Shown: positions 18,376 to 28,887, numbered from the stretch's first letter. The stretch: DNA of 64,000 nucleotides from Bacteroidales bacterium (GCA_021373135.1 JAJFTH010000006.1:62001-126000), one strand, 5' to 3'. Notes: a model not told the origin generated them from the sequence alone. Numbers and translations are program-made.

Positions 18376-21177
18376 ATGAAAACCATCAAACTATTTCTAT
18401 TATTCTCCTTCATTACTTGCTTTTCAATACATGCTCAAAGCCTGCAACCGATGCCCATGGATTCCACCATACGTTATGGAAAGCTGAGCAATGGCCTGAC
18501 CTATTACATACGCCACAATGAGCAGCCGAAAGACAGGGCAGAGTTTTATATTGCCCAAAATGTTGGAGCCATTCTTGAAGAAGATTCTCAAAACGGACTG
18601 GCACACTTTCTGGAACATATGGCATTTAACGGAACCAAACATTACCCCGGCAAAAATCTGATCAATTATTTTGAGACCATAGGAGTCAGGTTCGGATACA
18701 ATATCAATGCCTATACCTCTCTGGACGAAACCGTCTACAACCTGTCCGAAGTGCCTACCAACCGGGAAGGCATCATCGACTCTGCCTTGCTGGTACTTCA
18801 TGATTGGTCAAATTCCATCCTCCTGAATGGAAATGAAATCGATAAGGAAAGAGGCGTCATCCGTGAAGAATGGCGTCAGGGCCAAACCGCCAGCCGCCGG
18901 CTCTGGACAGCTTCCAATAAAGTCATCATGGCCGGATCGCAATATGCAAAACGAGATATCATTGGAGATACTGCCGTCATCAACAATTTTTCATACCAAA
19001 CACTGAGAGATTATTACAAAAAATGGTACAGGCCTGACTTACAGTCAATTATAATTGTCGGAGACATTCAGGTATCTCAAGTGGAAGAAAAAATCAAGAC
19101 ATTATTTGCTGACATACCCGCACCGATAGACCCCGAAAAGCGCATTTTCTATCCTGTTCCGGATAATGATGAACCGATTGTCGGCGTCTTTACCGACCCG
19201 GAAATGCAGACTACGCAAGTCAACCTATACTTTAAACAAGAACCTCTTCCCGATGAAGTCAAACTTTCCGTTCAGGGCTACACCTTTTCCATCATTAAGA
19301 GCCTCATCAGTTCCATGGCAAGACAAAGGCTCGATGAAATCAAACAAGAGCCGGAAACGCCATTTACAGATACTTGGTCAGGAATCTCCAGCCTGGTCAG
19401 GACAAAAGATATCTTTGCTTTCATCTGCAACCCGGTAACAGGTAAAGAAAAGGCCGCCAGAGAAAGATTATTGAAGGAATCAGAATCCATCAAGCGATTC
19501 GGTTTTACATCTTCTGAATTGGAACGAGCCAAAACAGACCTGTTAAGCAGCTATGAAAAGATATACAATGAACGCAATCAGCAAAAAAACAATCGTCTGG
19601 TTCGTGAATATGCACGCCATTTTCTATCGGCAGAACCAATACCGGGCATTGCGTGGGAATTCAAATTCGTATCTGATCATTTACCGATGATCAGTCTCGA
19701 AATGATCAATCAAGTTGCAGAAAGCTTCATCGGGAATAAAAACATTATTTTTTCGATAACAGGACCTGAAAAAGAAGGACTGACCTATCCCACCAATGAT
19801 GAACTGAAACAAGAAATCAAAGCTGCACAAAGCGTAGAACTGAAAGCTTATGAAGACAACGTCTCAAATGAACCGCTCATAGCAAAAAAGCTCAAGCCTG
19901 GAAAAGTAAAGAAAGTCAATGCTAACGAGACATTTGGAACAGCAGAATGGACTCTTTCCAACGGTATCAAAGTCATTTTTAAATCCACCAAATTCAAAGA
20001 AGACGAGATCAGAATGGCTGCTTGGAGTGACGGTGGCATGAGCTTATTACCACAAGAAGACTTGGCTTCAGCCATGTTTGTCACAGATGTAATCAATCAA
20101 AGTGGCTTAGGAACATTCAACCTGACCGAATTGAACAAGAAACTGACAGGAAAAATAGCATCGGTCAGTCCAAGCATCGGAGGTTATGAGGAAAGTTTCA
20201 AAGGTTCCTCCTCTGTGAAAGATCTTGAAACCATGCTTCAACTCACCCATTTATATTTCACAGCTCCCCGTGAGGATGAAAACGCTTATCAATATATCAT
20301 CAAATCCTTTCGAACTTATTTGGAAAATGCAGCACTCGACCCTGAAAACGCCTATTCGGACTCCATCACAACAACGCTTTACGGATATCATCCGAGAGTC
20401 TTGTTAACCAATATTGAAACCCTTGAAAAAGTCAGTTATGAAAGGATCAAGCGCATTTATAAGGAACGATTCTCCAACCCGGCAGATTTTACTTTCGAGT
20501 TTGTGGGGAACATCAATGCTGAGACATTCAAACCTCTGATAGAGCTTTACTTGGGTAGTCTGAAAACAAACAAGGACAGGGAAACCTGGAAGGACAACAA
20601 CATTCGCATACAAAAGGGACAAATACATAAGGAAATAGTCAAACCGCTCAAAATCAGCAAGACCACCAATTATATACGCTACAGTGCTGATCTGCCATAT
20701 AATATGAGCAATCGGGTCATCATGAATGCCATAGACAATTTGCTTGATTTACGTTATACAGCCACCATTCGTGAAGAAGAAGGAGGTTCCTATGGGGTAG
20801 GAGTCAATGGATTCATCAGCAAGAAGCCGGTTGAGACAAGCGGACTAAGCATCCATTTTGACACCGACCCCAAATTAGATAAGCGAATGCTCGAAATCGT
20901 CCATGCAGAAATCAAATCCCTTGCCGAAAACGGTCCCAAACCGGAAGACTTGAATAAGGTCAAACTAAACCTGATCAAACAATATAAAGAGGATTTGACG
21001 GAGAACAGTTGGTGGATGCAAACCATTTCTTCCTATTACAAGGACGGTCTGAACTATTGTACGGATTATGAAAAAACAGTTGAAGATCTGAATGCACAAG
21101 ACATCACCAAATTGGCAAAGACCTTGTTGGAACAAAACAATGTTACTGAGATCCTATTGATGCCGGAAAACAAATAA
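18376..21177 (+). CDS. M16 family zinc metallopeptidase (PqqL-like), exported
   Basis: This 933-residue protein begins with a signal peptide (MKTIKLFLLFSFITCFSIHA). The inverted zinc motif H77-F-L-E80-H81 is present, and E158 follows after exactly 76 residues, as in pitrilysin-type HxxEH-x76-E. The second half is a non-catalytic M16 domain pair (REEEGGSYGVGVNGF), giving the usual four-domain clamshell. It probably digests peptides in the periplasm or at the outer membrane. It is a single-gene unit with its own promoter and a strong terminator. Confidence 0.94.
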   Translation: MKTIKLFLLFSFITCFSIHAQSLQPMPMDSTIRYGKLSNGLTYYIRHNEQPKDRAEFYIAQNVGAILEEDSQNGLAHFLEHMAFNGTKHYPGKNLINYFETIGVRFGYNINAYTSLDETVYNLSEVPTNREGIIDSALLVLHDWSNSILLNGNEIDKERGVIREEWRQGQTASRRLWTASNKVIMAGSQYAKRDIIGDTAVINNFSYQTLRDYYKKWYRPDLQSIIIVGDIQVSQVEEKIKTLFADIPAPIDPEKRIFYPVPDNDEPIVGVFTDPEMQTTQVNLYFKQEPLPDEVKLSVQGYTFSIIKSLISSMARQRLDEIKQEPETPFTDTWSGISSLVRTKDIFAFICNPVTGKEKAARERLLKESESIKRFGFTSSELERAKTDLLSSYEKIYNERNQQKNNRLVREYARHFLSAEPIPGIAWEFKFVSDHLPMISLEMINQVAESFIGNKNIIFSITGPEKEGLTYPTNDELKQEIKAAQSVELKAYEDNVSNEPLIAKKLKPGKVKKVNANETFGTAEWTLSNGIKVIFKSTKFKEDEIRMAAWSDGGMSLLPQEDLASAMFVTDVINQSGLGTFNLTELNKKLTGKIASVSPSIGGYEESFKGSSSVKDLETMLQLTHLYFTAPREDENAYQYIIKSFRTYLENAALDPENAYSDSITTTLYGYHPRVLLTNIETLEKVSYERIKRIYKERFSNPADFTFEFVGNINAETFKPLIELYLGSLKTNKDRETWKDNNIRIQKGQIHKEIVKPLKISKTTNYIRYSADLPYNMSNRVIMNAIDNLLDLRYTATIREEEGGSYGVGVNGFISKKPVETSGLSIHFDTDPKLDKRMLEIVHAEIKSLAENGPKPEDLNKVKLNLIKQYKEDLTENSWWMQTISSYYKDGLNYCTDYEKTVEDLNAQDITKLAKTLLEQNNVTEILLMPENK

Positions 21178-21195
21178 AGGCCCATACCATGAATA

Positions 21196-21234
21196 AACAA
21201 GGAAGCCACGTCCAAAAGGCGTGGCTTCTTTGTT
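21196..21234 (+). terminator. Intrinsic terminator after the M16 peptidase gene
   Basis: Two 15-base arms (21196-21210 and 21220-21234) pair with one mismatch around a 9-base loop. The right arm ends TTCTTTGTT. It lies 18 bases after the stop codon. Confidence 0.82.
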
Positions 21235-21255
21235 AAAAAAACGCCAAGGGAGTTG

Positions 21256-21302
21256 TGAACTGCACCCCCAAAACTATTGTCTAACTTTTTGGGGTCAGAT
21301 CA
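21256..21302. mobile_element. Abutted IS3-type terminal inverted repeats (IS remnant or MITE-like palindrome)
   Basis: The left end reads TGAACTGCACCCCCAAAA. The right end, read on the minus strand, begins TGATCTGACCCCAAAAAGTT. Both start with TGA, share the CTG(C)ACCCC core and run towards each other with only a few bases between them. This resembles IS3-group terminal inverted repeats with the internal transposase DNA missing. No transposase gene is present. The palindrome sits between the M16 terminator and the nadB stop codon and damages neither gene. Confidence 0.5.
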
Positions 21303-21307
21303 GTTGC

Positions 21308-22879
21308 TTAAATGGGGTTCTTCTTCGGGTAATCTATCGTATAATGTAGACCCCTGCTTTCTTTGCGTTCTTGTGCCTGCTTGATCACCAAATATCCGGT
21401 ATTGATGATATTTCTCAGCTCGCAGATTTCTTTGGAGACCACCGATCTCGCAAAAAGTCTTTCTGTCTCCTTATAAAGAATATCCAATCTGTCCATCGCT
21501 CTTTTCAGACGCAAATTTGAACGGACGATGCCGACATAAGTACTCATAATCTGTTCAACCTCCTTTTTGCTTTGAGTAATCAGGACCATTTCTTCAGGAA
21601 GTCTGGTTCCTTCGTCATTCCAGAGTGGGATGCGTTTCTCATAATCAAGGGTATCGATCACGGAAAGTGCATGTTTGGCGGCAGCATCGGCATAGACGAT
21701 AGCCTCAATCAAAGAATTGGAGGCCAAGCGGTTTGCTCCATGCAAGCCAGTACAGGAGCACTCTCCTGCTGCATATAGATGTTTGATGGTGGTTCTGCCG
21801 TTCAAGTCTACCTGAATTCCACCGCAAAGGTAGTGAGCAGCAGGAACTACCGGAATATAGTCTTTGGTGATGTCAATGCCCAGTGAAAGACATTTTTCAT
21901 AAATCATCGGGTATTGGGTTTTGGTCGTTTCAGCATCCAAATGCGTGGCGTCCAGATAGACAAAATCATCTCCTCTGGCCTTCATTTCTGTGTCGATGGC
22001 TCTGGCGACAATGTCTCTGGGGGCAAGCGACAAACGTTTGTCATATTTCTGCATGAATTCCTCACCGTCCTGGGTACGCAAAACAGCACCATAACCACGC
22101 ATCGCTTCCGTAATCAGGAAAGAAGGCCTTTCTCCGGGATTATACAAAGAAGTTGGATGGAACTGGATAAATTCCATTCCGCTTACAAGCCCTTTGGCAC
22201 GGTAAACCATAGCGATTCCGTCTCCGGTTGCAATCGATGGATTGGTGGTGGTCTGGTATATGTTTCCGATACCACCGGTAGCAACCATGGTTACTTTAGC
22301 CAGAAAAGTATGGATTCTCCGGGTTTTCATATTGAGGACGTAAGCACCATAACATTCGATATTGTCGGAATGTCTGGTCACATTTTGTCCCAAATGATGT
22401 TGTGTAAGAATTTCAATCGCAAAATGTTGGTCAAAAATATGGATGTTCGGATGAGCCTTTACGCGACGGATCAGACTCTTCTGAATTTCGGCACCGGTAG
22501 AATCCTTGTGGTGTAGAATACGAAAATCCGAGTGACCACCTTCACGATGCAAATCGAAACGACCTTTTTCATCTTTATCAAATTCCACACCCCAGTTGAT
22601 CAGCTCTTTGATCTGACTGGGTGCCTCTTTGACAACTTTTTCAACAACAGCACGGTCACACAAGCCATCGCCTGCAATCAACGTATCCTCAATATGTTTC
22701 TCAAACTCATCTGTCGTTTTTGTCACGGAGGCTATACCTCCTTGTGCCAGATTGGTATTGGCTTCTTCCAGTCCGGTCTTACAGCAAAGTGCAACCTGAC
22801 CTTTATCGGCAACTTTAAGAGCGAAGCTCATGCCAGCCAAGCCTGAACCGATCACCAGAAAATCATACTCTTTTACCAT
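21308..22879 (-). CDS. nadB: L-aspartate oxidase
   Basis: This 523-residue FAD enzyme oxidises L-aspartate to iminoaspartate, the first step of de novo NAD synthesis. The N-terminus has the FAD-binding VIGSGLAGMSFALKVAD. Further family segments are NTNLAQGGIA, REGGHSDFRILHHKD, GGIGNIYQTTTNP, the capping-domain LYNPGERPSFLITEAMRG and the C-terminal GLHGANRLASNSLIEA. The length is typical for NadB rather than a fumarate reductase or succinate dehydrogenase flavoprotein. The quinolinate synthase and phosphoribosyltransferase partners (nadA, nadC) are not in the window. It is transcribed alone from a promoter region divergent from leuS. Confidence 0.95.
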   Translation of the reverse strand: MVKEYDFLVIGSGLAGMSFALKVADKGQVALCCKTGLEEANTNLAQGGIASVTKTTDEFEKHIEDTLIAGDGLCDRAVVEKVVKEAPSQIKELINWGVEFDKDEKGRFDLHREGGHSDFRILHHKDSTGAEIQKSLIRRVKAHPNIHIFDQHFAIEILTQHHLGQNVTRHSDNIECYGAYVLNMKTRRIHTFLAKVTMVATGGIGNIYQTTTNPSIATGDGIAMVYRAKGLVSGMEFIQFHPTSLYNPGERPSFLITEAMRGYGAVLRTQDGEEFMQKYDKRLSLAPRDIVARAIDTEMKARGDDFVYLDATHLDAETTKTQYPMIYEKCLSLGIDITKDYIPVVPAAHYLCGGIQVDLNGRTTIKHLYAAGECSCTGLHGANRLASNSLIEAIVYADAAAKHALSVIDTLDYEKRIPLWNDEGTRLPEEMVLITQSKKEVEQIMSTYVGIVRSNLRLKRAMDRLDILYKETERLFARSVVSKEICELRNIINTGYLVIKQAQERKESRGLHYTIDYPKKNPI

Positions 22880-22948
22880 ATTTTCCTATTTGAACCGTTC
22901 ATATTACAACCAATATAGTTAGAGATTGTTCATTTTTAAACGGAGATG

Positions 22949-22956
22949 CAAAAATA
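22949..22956 (-). promoter_or_regulatory. -7 element for nadB
   Basis: On the minus strand it reads TATTTTTG (TAnnTTTG), about 70 bases upstream of the nadB start. Confidence 0.45.
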
Positions 22957-23086
22957 AGTCTTTTTTGATTAGAGTATCCTCCGTTCTTGCAATAAAATAC
23001 ATTTAGGACAGTTTTCAAGAGTCAAAAGGGTAAAAAGCAGTTGTGTATCTTTTTAAAAATTGTAAGGAAGGTTTCCTTCAAATGAT

Positions 23087-23094
23087 TAACTTTG
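23087..23094 (+). promoter_or_regulatory. -7 element for leuS
   Basis: TAACTTTG matches TAnnTTTG, 34 bases upstream of the leuS ATG. The leader is too short for a T-box. Confidence 0.5.
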
Positions 23095-23128
23095 CACCAA
23101 TTTCACACCGCATTTATTTTAGGACCAA

Positions 23129-25906
23129 ATGGATTATAATTTTAAAGCCATCGAGCAAAAATGGCAGGCAGCCTGGAAGGCTAACAAAACCTATCAAGTA
23201 AAAGAAGATCGGTCAAAACCCAAATATTATGTATTGGACATGTTTCCCTATCCGTCCGGAGCAGGGTTACACGTCGGGCATCCGCTTGGTTACATTGCTT
23301 CTGATATTTACGCAAGACATAAACGTCTACAGGGCTACAATGTGTTGCACCCCATGGGCTACGATGCCTATGGTTTGCCTGCAGAACAATATGCCATTCA
23401 GACCGGTCAACACCCTGCCGTCACAACGGCCAAAAATATAGCACGCTACCGGGAGCAACTTGACAAAATCGGTTTCTGCTTCGACTGGGATCGTGAAGTT
23501 CGCACCTGCGAACCTGAATATTACAAATGGACCCAATGGGCATTTATTCAAATGTTCAACAGCTATTACGATCATGATGCGAACAAAGCTCTTCCGATTG
23601 CCGAATTGGTCAAAGCCTTCGAAAAGAACGGAAGTTATGCCGACAATAACCAAAAAATATTACTAAACGTCTCCTGCTCAGAAGAGCTGGTTTTCACCGC
23701 AAATGAATGGAAAGCCAAAAGCCTGCGGGAACAACAGAATCTCCTGATGAATTACCGAATCGCCTATCTGGGTGATTCCATGGTAAATTGGTGTCCCAAA
23801 CTTGGTACTGTTCTCGCCAATGACGAAGTCAGCGAAGGTCTTTCTTTACGGGGAGGTTACCCTGTTGAACAAAAAGTGATGCGTCAATGGTGCCTGCGTA
23901 TTTCCGCTTATGCCCAAAGGCTGTTGGACGGGCTGGACACCCTGGATTGGTCTGATTCCCTGAAAGAGACACAACGCAACTGGATTGGCCGAAGTGAAGG
24001 TACTGAACTGAAATTCAAGGTAAAAGATTCCGACATTGACTTCACCGTATTCACCACCCGTGCCGATACGGTTTTTGGTGTCACTTTTATGGTACTCGCT
24101 CCTGAAAGCGAATTAGTTGACCAACTGACCACACCGAAACAAAAGTCCGAGGTGGATACCTATATTTTGAACACCAAAAAACGTACGGAGCGCGAACGTA
24201 TTGCAGACAGAAGGGTAACAGGTGTTTTTTCAGGAGCTTACGCCGTCAATCCTTTTACAAACGAGCCCATTCCTGTCTGGATCAGTGATTATGTGCTGGC
24301 CGGATATGGTACCGGTGCCATCATGGCCGTTCCTGCTCATGATTCCAGAGACTATGCTTTTGCCAAACATTTCAATCTGCCCATCATTCCACTGATTGAA
24401 GGAGCAGATGTCAGCGAGGAAAGCTTCGACGCGAAAGAAGGCATCATGATGAATTCCGGATTTCTGAATGGTCTGAACGTGAAGGAAGCAATTGCCAGGA
24501 CGAAGGACTATGTAACTGAAAATAATTTGGGGCGCATCAAAGTTAATTACCGGCTACGTGACGCCATCTTCAGCCGCCAACGCTATTGGGGAGAACCTTT
24601 CCCCGTATATTACAAGGACGGTATGCCCTACATGCTGGACGAGCAAAGACTGCCTCTGGAATTGCCGGAAGTGGACAAATTTCTGCCTACAGATACAGGT
24701 GAGCCGCCTCTCGGAAATGCCAAAAACTGGAAAACAGAAGACGGTTATCCACTTGAACTCAACACCATGCCCGGGTTTGCCGGTTCTTCCGCCTACTACC
24801 TGCGCTATATGGATCCGCACAATGACAGGACTCTGGTAAGTAAAGAAGCAAACAATTACTGGGAGCAGGTCGATTTATACGTCGGAGGTACGGAACACGC
24901 CACAGGGCATTTGATATACAGCCGTTTCTGGGATAAATTTCTGTTTGACCTTGGCGTAATCTGCAAAGACGAACCTTTCAAGAGACTGATCAATCAGGGT
25001 ATGATTCAGGGTCGTTCCAATTTTGTATACCGCATCAAGGACACGAATACTTTCATTTCCTGCAACCTAAAAGACAAGTACGACACCACAGAGATTCATG
25101 TAGACGTAAACATGGTCAGCAATGACATCCTGGATGTCGAGAAATTCAAAAAATGGAGTCCGGATTATGCCGACGCAGAATTCATCCTCGAAGAAGGCAA
25201 ATATGTTTGCGGATGGGCTGTCGAAAAGATGTCCAAATCCATGTACAATGTCGTGAATCCGGATGATATTGTGGAAAAATTCGGAGCCGATACGCTTCGT
25301 CTCTACGAAATGTTTTTGGGACCGGTTGAGCAATCGAAGCCATGGGATACCAACGGCATTGACGGAGTACACCGCTTCCTGAAGAAAATATGGAATCTTT
25401 GTACCAACGAAAACGGTTTCGAATTCAGTGATTCGGAAGCCACCAAAGACGAACTCAAGGCTTTGCACAAACTAATCAGGAAAGTCAGCTGGGATATCGA
25501 ACACTTCTCCTACAACACTTCCGTAAGTGCTTTTATGATTTGTGTCAACGAACTAACCAGCCTGAAATGTAATAAACGCAGCATCATCGAACCGCTCATC
25601 ATTCTTCTGACCCCTTTTGCTCCGCATTTCTGTGAGGAAATCTGGGAAGCTCTCGGACACAAGAACAGCATTTGTGATGCCAAATGGCCTGAATGCAATG
25701 AAGCTTACTTGCAGGAATCTGTCTTTACCTATCCCATCTCCTTTAACGGCAGAACCCGTTTCATGATGGATTTTGCGGCAGATGCCAGCATAGATGACAT
25801 CAAGTCGGCAGCATTGGCCAATCCTGCCGCTCAAAAATGGCTGGAGGGGAAAAATCCGAAAAAGATTATAGTCGTTCCAAAGAAAATTGTAAATATTGTA
25901 ATATAA
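23129..25906 (+). CDS. leuS: Leucyl-tRNA synthetase
   Basis: This 925-residue class I aminoacyl-tRNA synthetase charges tRNA-Leu. The HIGH motif appears as HVGH in [14 protein letters not shown] (about residue 49), and KMSKS as EKMSKSMYN (about residue 700). The CP1 editing domain lies between them ([19 protein letters not shown], with [18 protein letters not shown]). The anticodon-binding region and C-terminal extension follow. It is somewhat longer than E. coli LeuS. It is followed at 34 bases by the YitT gene in the same direction. Confidence 0.97.
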   Translation: MDYNFKAIEQKWQAAWKANKTYQVKEDRSKPKYYVLDMFPYPSGAGLHVGHPLGYIASDIYARHKRLQGYNVLHPMGYDAYGLPAEQYAIQTGQHPAVTTAKNIARYREQLDKIGFCFDWDREVRTCEPEYYKWTQWAFIQMFNSYYDHDANKALPIAELVKAFEKNGSYADNNQKILLNVSCSEELVFTANEWKAKSLREQQNLLMNYRIAYLGDSMVNWCPKLGTVLANDEVSEGLSLRGGYPVEQKVMRQWCLRISAYAQRLLDGLDTLDWSDSLKETQRNWIGRSEGTELKFKVKDSDIDFTVFTTRADTVFGVTFMVLAPESELVDQLTTPKQKSEVDTYILNTKKRTERERIADRRVTGVFSGAYAVNPFTNEPIPVWISDYVLAGYGTGAIMAVPAHDSRDYAFAKHFNLPIIPLIEGADVSEESFDAKEGIMMNSGFLNGLNVKEAIARTKDYVTENNLGRIKVNYRLRDAIFSRQRYWGEPFPVYYKDGMPYMLDEQRLPLELPEVDKFLPTDTGEPPLGNAKNWKTEDGYPLELNTMPGFAGSSAYYLRYMDPHNDRTLVSKEANNYWEQVDLYVGGTEHATGHLIYSRFWDKFLFDLGVICKDEPFKRLINQGMIQGRSNFVYRIKDTNTFISCNLKDKYDTTEIHVDVNMVSNDILDVEKFKKWSPDYADAEFILEEGKYVCGWAVEKMSKSMYNVVNPDDIVEKFGADTLRLYEMFLGPVEQSKPWDTNGIDGVHRFLKKIWNLCTNENGFEFSDSEATKDELKALHKLIRKVSWDIEHFSYNTSVSAFMICVNELTSLKCNKRSIIEPLIILLTPFAPHFCEEIWEALGHKNSICDAKWPECNEAYLQESVFTYPISFNGRTRFMMDFAADASIDDIKSAALANPAAQKWLEGKNPKKIIVVPKKIVNIVI

Positions 25907-25940
25907 GGTTCTGTAAATTTGAAATTTAAAGTTTTGAGTC

Positions 25941-26807
25941 ATGTCAAACAAATTCAAGATTGAAGCCATTAAAGAATATTGCACAATTGTCATCGGTCTA
26001 TCTTTATATGCCTTTGGATGGACAGGATTCCTCCTGCCCCATGAAATAACGACCGGGGGCGTTACAGGTATTGGAGCCTTGATTTATTTTGCAAATGGAT
26101 TTCCGGTTGCAGCCACTTATTTCATTATCAATATTGTTCTGCTCTTTTTTTCAATCAGGGAATTCGGTTGGAGGTTTAGCCTGAAAACCATTTTCGGAGT
26201 TTTCATACTGACCTTTTTCTTATCTGTTGCACAGACTCTGATCAAGAAGCCTTTATTGGTGGAAGAACCGTTTATGGCTTGTGTCATCGGTGGTGTCCTT
26301 ACCGGATTGGGCATAGGAATCGTCTTCACGGCCAACGGCAGTACGGGAGGTACTGATATCGTGGCCAAGATTATTAACAAATACAGCAATGTCACGTTGG
26401 GAAGAGGACTCTTATACATAGATTTGTGCATTATCTCATCATCATATATCTTGTTTCAAAGCTTTGAAAAAATATTATTTGGCCTGGTTACACTTGTCAT
26501 CAGCACTTATTTCGTAGACTTTGTTGTAAACGGAGTCAGGCAGTCTGTCCAATTTCTGATTGTTTCCGGACAATCTGAAGATATCGCAAAACGTATTGTT
26601 ATAGAGGCACATCGTGGTGTGACAGTGTTACATGGGATGGGATGGTATTCCAAAGAGCCAACCGAGGTTCTGATGGTCATGGCTAAAAAGAATGAATCGG
26701 TCAAGATTTTCAGAATTATAAAACAGTGCGATCCTCAGGCTTTTGTCTCACAAAGTTCCGTTATCGGAGTCTATGGAGAGGGCTTTGATAAGATTAAATC
26801 AAAATAA
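25941..26807 (+). CDS. YitT family membrane protein (DUF161/DUF2179)
   Basis: This 288-residue protein has several hydrophobic N-terminal segments, including the repeated glycine-rich ITTGGVTGIGALIYF and GSTGGTDIVAKIINKY of the DUF161 family. A soluble C-terminal DUF2179 domain follows (HRGVTVLHGMGWYSKEP to IIKQCDPQAFVSQSSVIGVYGEGF). The function is not established; DUF2179 may bind a ligand. It lies between leuS (34-base gap) and an outer-membrane protein gene (10-base gap) and is probably co-transcribed with both. Confidence 0.88.
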   Translation: MSNKFKIEAIKEYCTIVIGLSLYAFGWTGFLLPHEITTGGVTGIGALIYFANGFPVAATYFIINIVLLFFSIREFGWRFSLKTIFGVFILTFFLSVAQTLIKKPLLVEEPFMACVIGGVLTGLGIGIVFTANGSTGGTDIVAKIINKYSNVTLGRGLLYIDLCIISSSYILFQSFEKILFGLVTLVISTYFVDFVVNGVRQSVQFLIVSGQSEDIAKRIVIEAHRGVTVLHGMGWYSKEPTEVLMVMAKKNESVKIFRIIKQCDPQAFVSQSSVIGVYGEGFDKIKSK

Positions 26808-26817
26808 AAATAATAAG

Positions 26818-27522
26818 ATGAAACGCATCCTTCTTTCACTTTCTCTTTTGCTGCTTGCATGTAACGGTTTTGCCCAAAAAGGGTTCGGTGTGGATGGATC
26901 CATTGGAATGGGCCGTAATGGAGGAGACTTGGTCTATCCGTTTTTAATAGAAGGAAGAGTTCAGTTTAATGACAACTTTTCTCTTAATCTGGGTTTGGGG
27001 TTATGGAATTCCGGTTTCAAAGGCGGTTGGAAAGTGGATGGGACAACTACTTCCACCTTATACCAATTAACCAGCGACAAAACCCTTCCAAGCATACAAC
27101 TGAGTCCTCGGGTCCAAATCCCTGTTTTTACTTTAGATGAAAAACATGTCCGTTTTTTTGTAGAACCCAAACTCTATTTTTTGCCATTTTCCGCTCAGAA
27201 GGTCAACCTCGAAGAAATTTACCACAAAATTGTGATTGATGATATTACTCAGGAAAAAACCTATAAGGCAACCGGTCAAACCAAGAACACAACTTTTAAA
27301 AGCGAATGTCACCCCAGGCTGTATACGGGCATTCAAGCAGGCTTGGCCGTTGAATTGGTCGAAAATGTTGATCTGGCCGTCAGCTATGGTTACACAAAAA
27401 TGGATTTATTCGAGGATTTAAGAGGTAAGGCTATTGAAAGCTGGTCTTTTGATCCCTATCTTCCACGAACAGATCTGCATCTCATTAGCGTCAGCTTTTT
27501 GATAAATTTCGACTTGAATTGA
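26818..27522 (+). CDS. Outer-membrane beta-barrel-like protein, unknown function
   Basis: This 234-residue protein starts with a signal peptide (MKRILLSLSLLLLACNGFAQ). Alternating aromatic and polar strands follow (FSLNLGLGLWNSGF, KHVRFFVEPKLYFL, LYTGIQAGLAVELV, NVDLAVSYGYTKMDLF), ending in a hydrophobic LISVSFLINFDLN. This is typical of an 8- to 10-stranded outer-membrane barrel. The start was set at 26818: the longer frame to 26743 runs inside yitT and would bury the signal peptide. No specific family is recognised. Confidence 0.72.
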   Translation: MKRILLSLSLLLLACNGFAQKGFGVDGSIGMGRNGGDLVYPFLIEGRVQFNDNFSLNLGLGLWNSGFKGGWKVDGTTTSTLYQLTSDKTLPSIQLSPRVQIPVFTLDEKHVRFFVEPKLYFLPFSAQKVNLEEIYHKIVIDDITQEKTYKATGQTKNTTFKSECHPRLYTGIQAGLAVELVENVDLAVSYGYTKMDLFEDLRGKAIESWSFDPYLPRTDLHLISVSFLINFDLN

Positions 27523-27595
27523 TTTTTGGGCGAACTTAACTGTTCTTATCGACGCTCACAGGCAGTATTAATACATTCGCCCAAACAAAAAATAT

Positions 27596-28738
27596 ATGAC
27601 TTTTGAATCATTAGGCTTATCACCCGCTTTATTGAAAGCACTTGCAGATCAGAATTACACGCAGCCTTACCCCATTCAAACGGAGGCCATTCCTGCCATT
27701 TTAAACAAAAAAGATGTTTTAGGCATCGCTCAGACCGGTTCAGGAAAAACTGCCGCCTATGTCTTGCCCATTTTAATGAATCTGCAAGATATAGCTCCTT
27801 CTCAAAACAGGTATGTCAATATTTTGGTACTTGTCCCTACGCGCGAATTGGCCATGCAGGTCAGCGAGGTCTTTTATAAACTCGGCAAGGATCTTCCAAG
27901 ACGCATCAAAACGATGGCCGTTTACGGAGGCGTTTCCATCAATCCGCAGATGATGCGGATGAATGGCGTCAATGTCCTGATAGCAACACCCGGACGTTTG
28001 CTGGAGTTGACGGAATCAAATGCAGTACACTTATCCGATATTGACACGCTGGTACTGGATGAGGCAGACAAAATGCTGAATATTGGCTTCCAGGAAGAGA
28101 TGAACCGCATCATCGCCCTTTTACCCAAAAGACGCCAGAACCTCTTGTTTTCCGCAACGCTGAATGAAGATATCACCGCCATCAACCAAATACTTTTGCA
28201 CAATCCGTTGGTCATTAAGATTGAACCCGAAGAAGATTACTTTGACTTGATCGATCAGTTGGGATATTTTGTTTCAGAAGAGCGGAAAGGTCCCCTCTTA
28301 AGATACATTATCAAAAGTCAGGATTTACGACAGGTTCTTGTTTTTGCCTCCTCTGTCTTCAAAGCCGATGCCATAGCCGACAAACTTCGAAAAAACGGGA
28401 TAAAGGCTACTGCCATACACAGTAAGAAAAGTCAGGGAGCCAGAACAGAGGCTCTGTCCAAATTTAAATCGGGCGACCTGCGTGTGCTGGTTGCTACCGA
28501 TTTGATTTCACGTGGCATTGACATCAAATTCTTGCCCCACGTCATCAACTATGAACTGCCTCGTTCTCCCAAAGACTACCTCCACCGGATCGGCAGAACC
28601 GGCCGGGCAGAATCCCCGGGTCAAGCCATTTCCCTAATCTCACCCGAAGAGCAGCATCACTTCCGGATCATTCAGAAAAAGATGGGAAAACCGATTACGA
28701 TGATTGACAGCGAAGGAATAAATTTGAAAAGTTTTTAA
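27596..28738 (+). CDS. DEAD-box ATP-dependent RNA helicase (RhlE-like)
   Basis: This 380-residue superfamily 2 helicase contains all core motifs in order: the Q-motif (TFESLGLSPALLKAL to YPIQTEAIP), Walker A AQTGSGKTAA, PTRELA, TPGRLLE, DEAD in LDEADKMLN, SAT, a RecA-2 region with ATDLISRGID, and HRIGRTGRA. It ends with almost no C-terminal tail, shorter than most RhlE proteins. It likely remodels rRNA or mRNA structure. No -7 consensus is obvious in the 73 bases upstream. The metK promoter follows its stop codon closely. Confidence 0.94.
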   Translation: MTFESLGLSPALLKALADQNYTQPYPIQTEAIPAILNKKDVLGIAQTGSGKTAAYVLPILMNLQDIAPSQNRYVNILVLVPTRELAMQVSEVFYKLGKDLPRRIKTMAVYGGVSINPQMMRMNGVNVLIATPGRLLELTESNAVHLSDIDTLVLDEADKMLNIGFQEEMNRIIALLPKRRQNLLFSATLNEDITAINQILLHNPLVIKIEPEEDYFDLIDQLGYFVSEERKGPLLRYIIKSQDLRQVLVFASSVFKADAIADKLRKNGIKATAIHSKKSQGARTEALSKFKSGDLRVLVATDLISRGIDIKFLPHVINYELPRSPKDYLHRIGRTGRAESPGQAISLISPEEQHHFRIIQKKMGKPITMIDSEGINLKSF

Positions 28739-28745
28739 ATAGTTA

Positions 28746-28776
28746 TTTCACATTTCTATAAATATATATATATTTG
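28746..28776 (+). promoter_or_regulatory. Promoter for the metK riboswitch leader
   Basis: TTTC (28746-28749, one base off the -33 TTTG) is followed after 19 bases by TATATTTG (28769-28776, exact TAnnTTTG). Transcription would begin just before the aptamer. Confidence 0.65.
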
Positions 28777-28783
28777 CATCGAA

Positions 28784-28832
28784 TTTGTGGAAGGATTTGG
28801 ACGCTTGCAACCACACGAAAAAATGCTAAAAA
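28784..28832 (+). ncRNA. SAM-II riboswitch upstream of metK
   Basis: A 5-bp P1 stem (TGTGG 28786-28790 with CCACA 28811-28815) encloses the loop AAGGATTTGGACGCTTGCAA and is followed by AATGCTAAA. This order matches the SAM-II (metA) aptamer, whose conserved parts are GAUUU, UUGCAA and AUGCUAAA/GUAGCUAAA forming an H-type pseudoknot. The class is known from alphaproteobacteria and Bacteroidetes before methionine and SAM genes. S-adenosylmethionine binding would lower metK expression, a simple product feedback loop. Confidence 0.85.
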
Positions 28833-28887
28833 ATAAAATATAGTCCGCGCTTACGCGCAATATCCTCCTTCAAATTTTATAATATCG

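Noticed and set aside
21914..22516. 200-codon plus-strand frame opposite nadB
   Set aside because: It is antisense to nadB, whose motifs cover the same bases without interruption.
22880..23128. T-box or leader regulation of leuS
   Set aside because: The probable -7 element lies only 34 bases before the ATG, leaving no room for a T-box, and no T-box core is seen.
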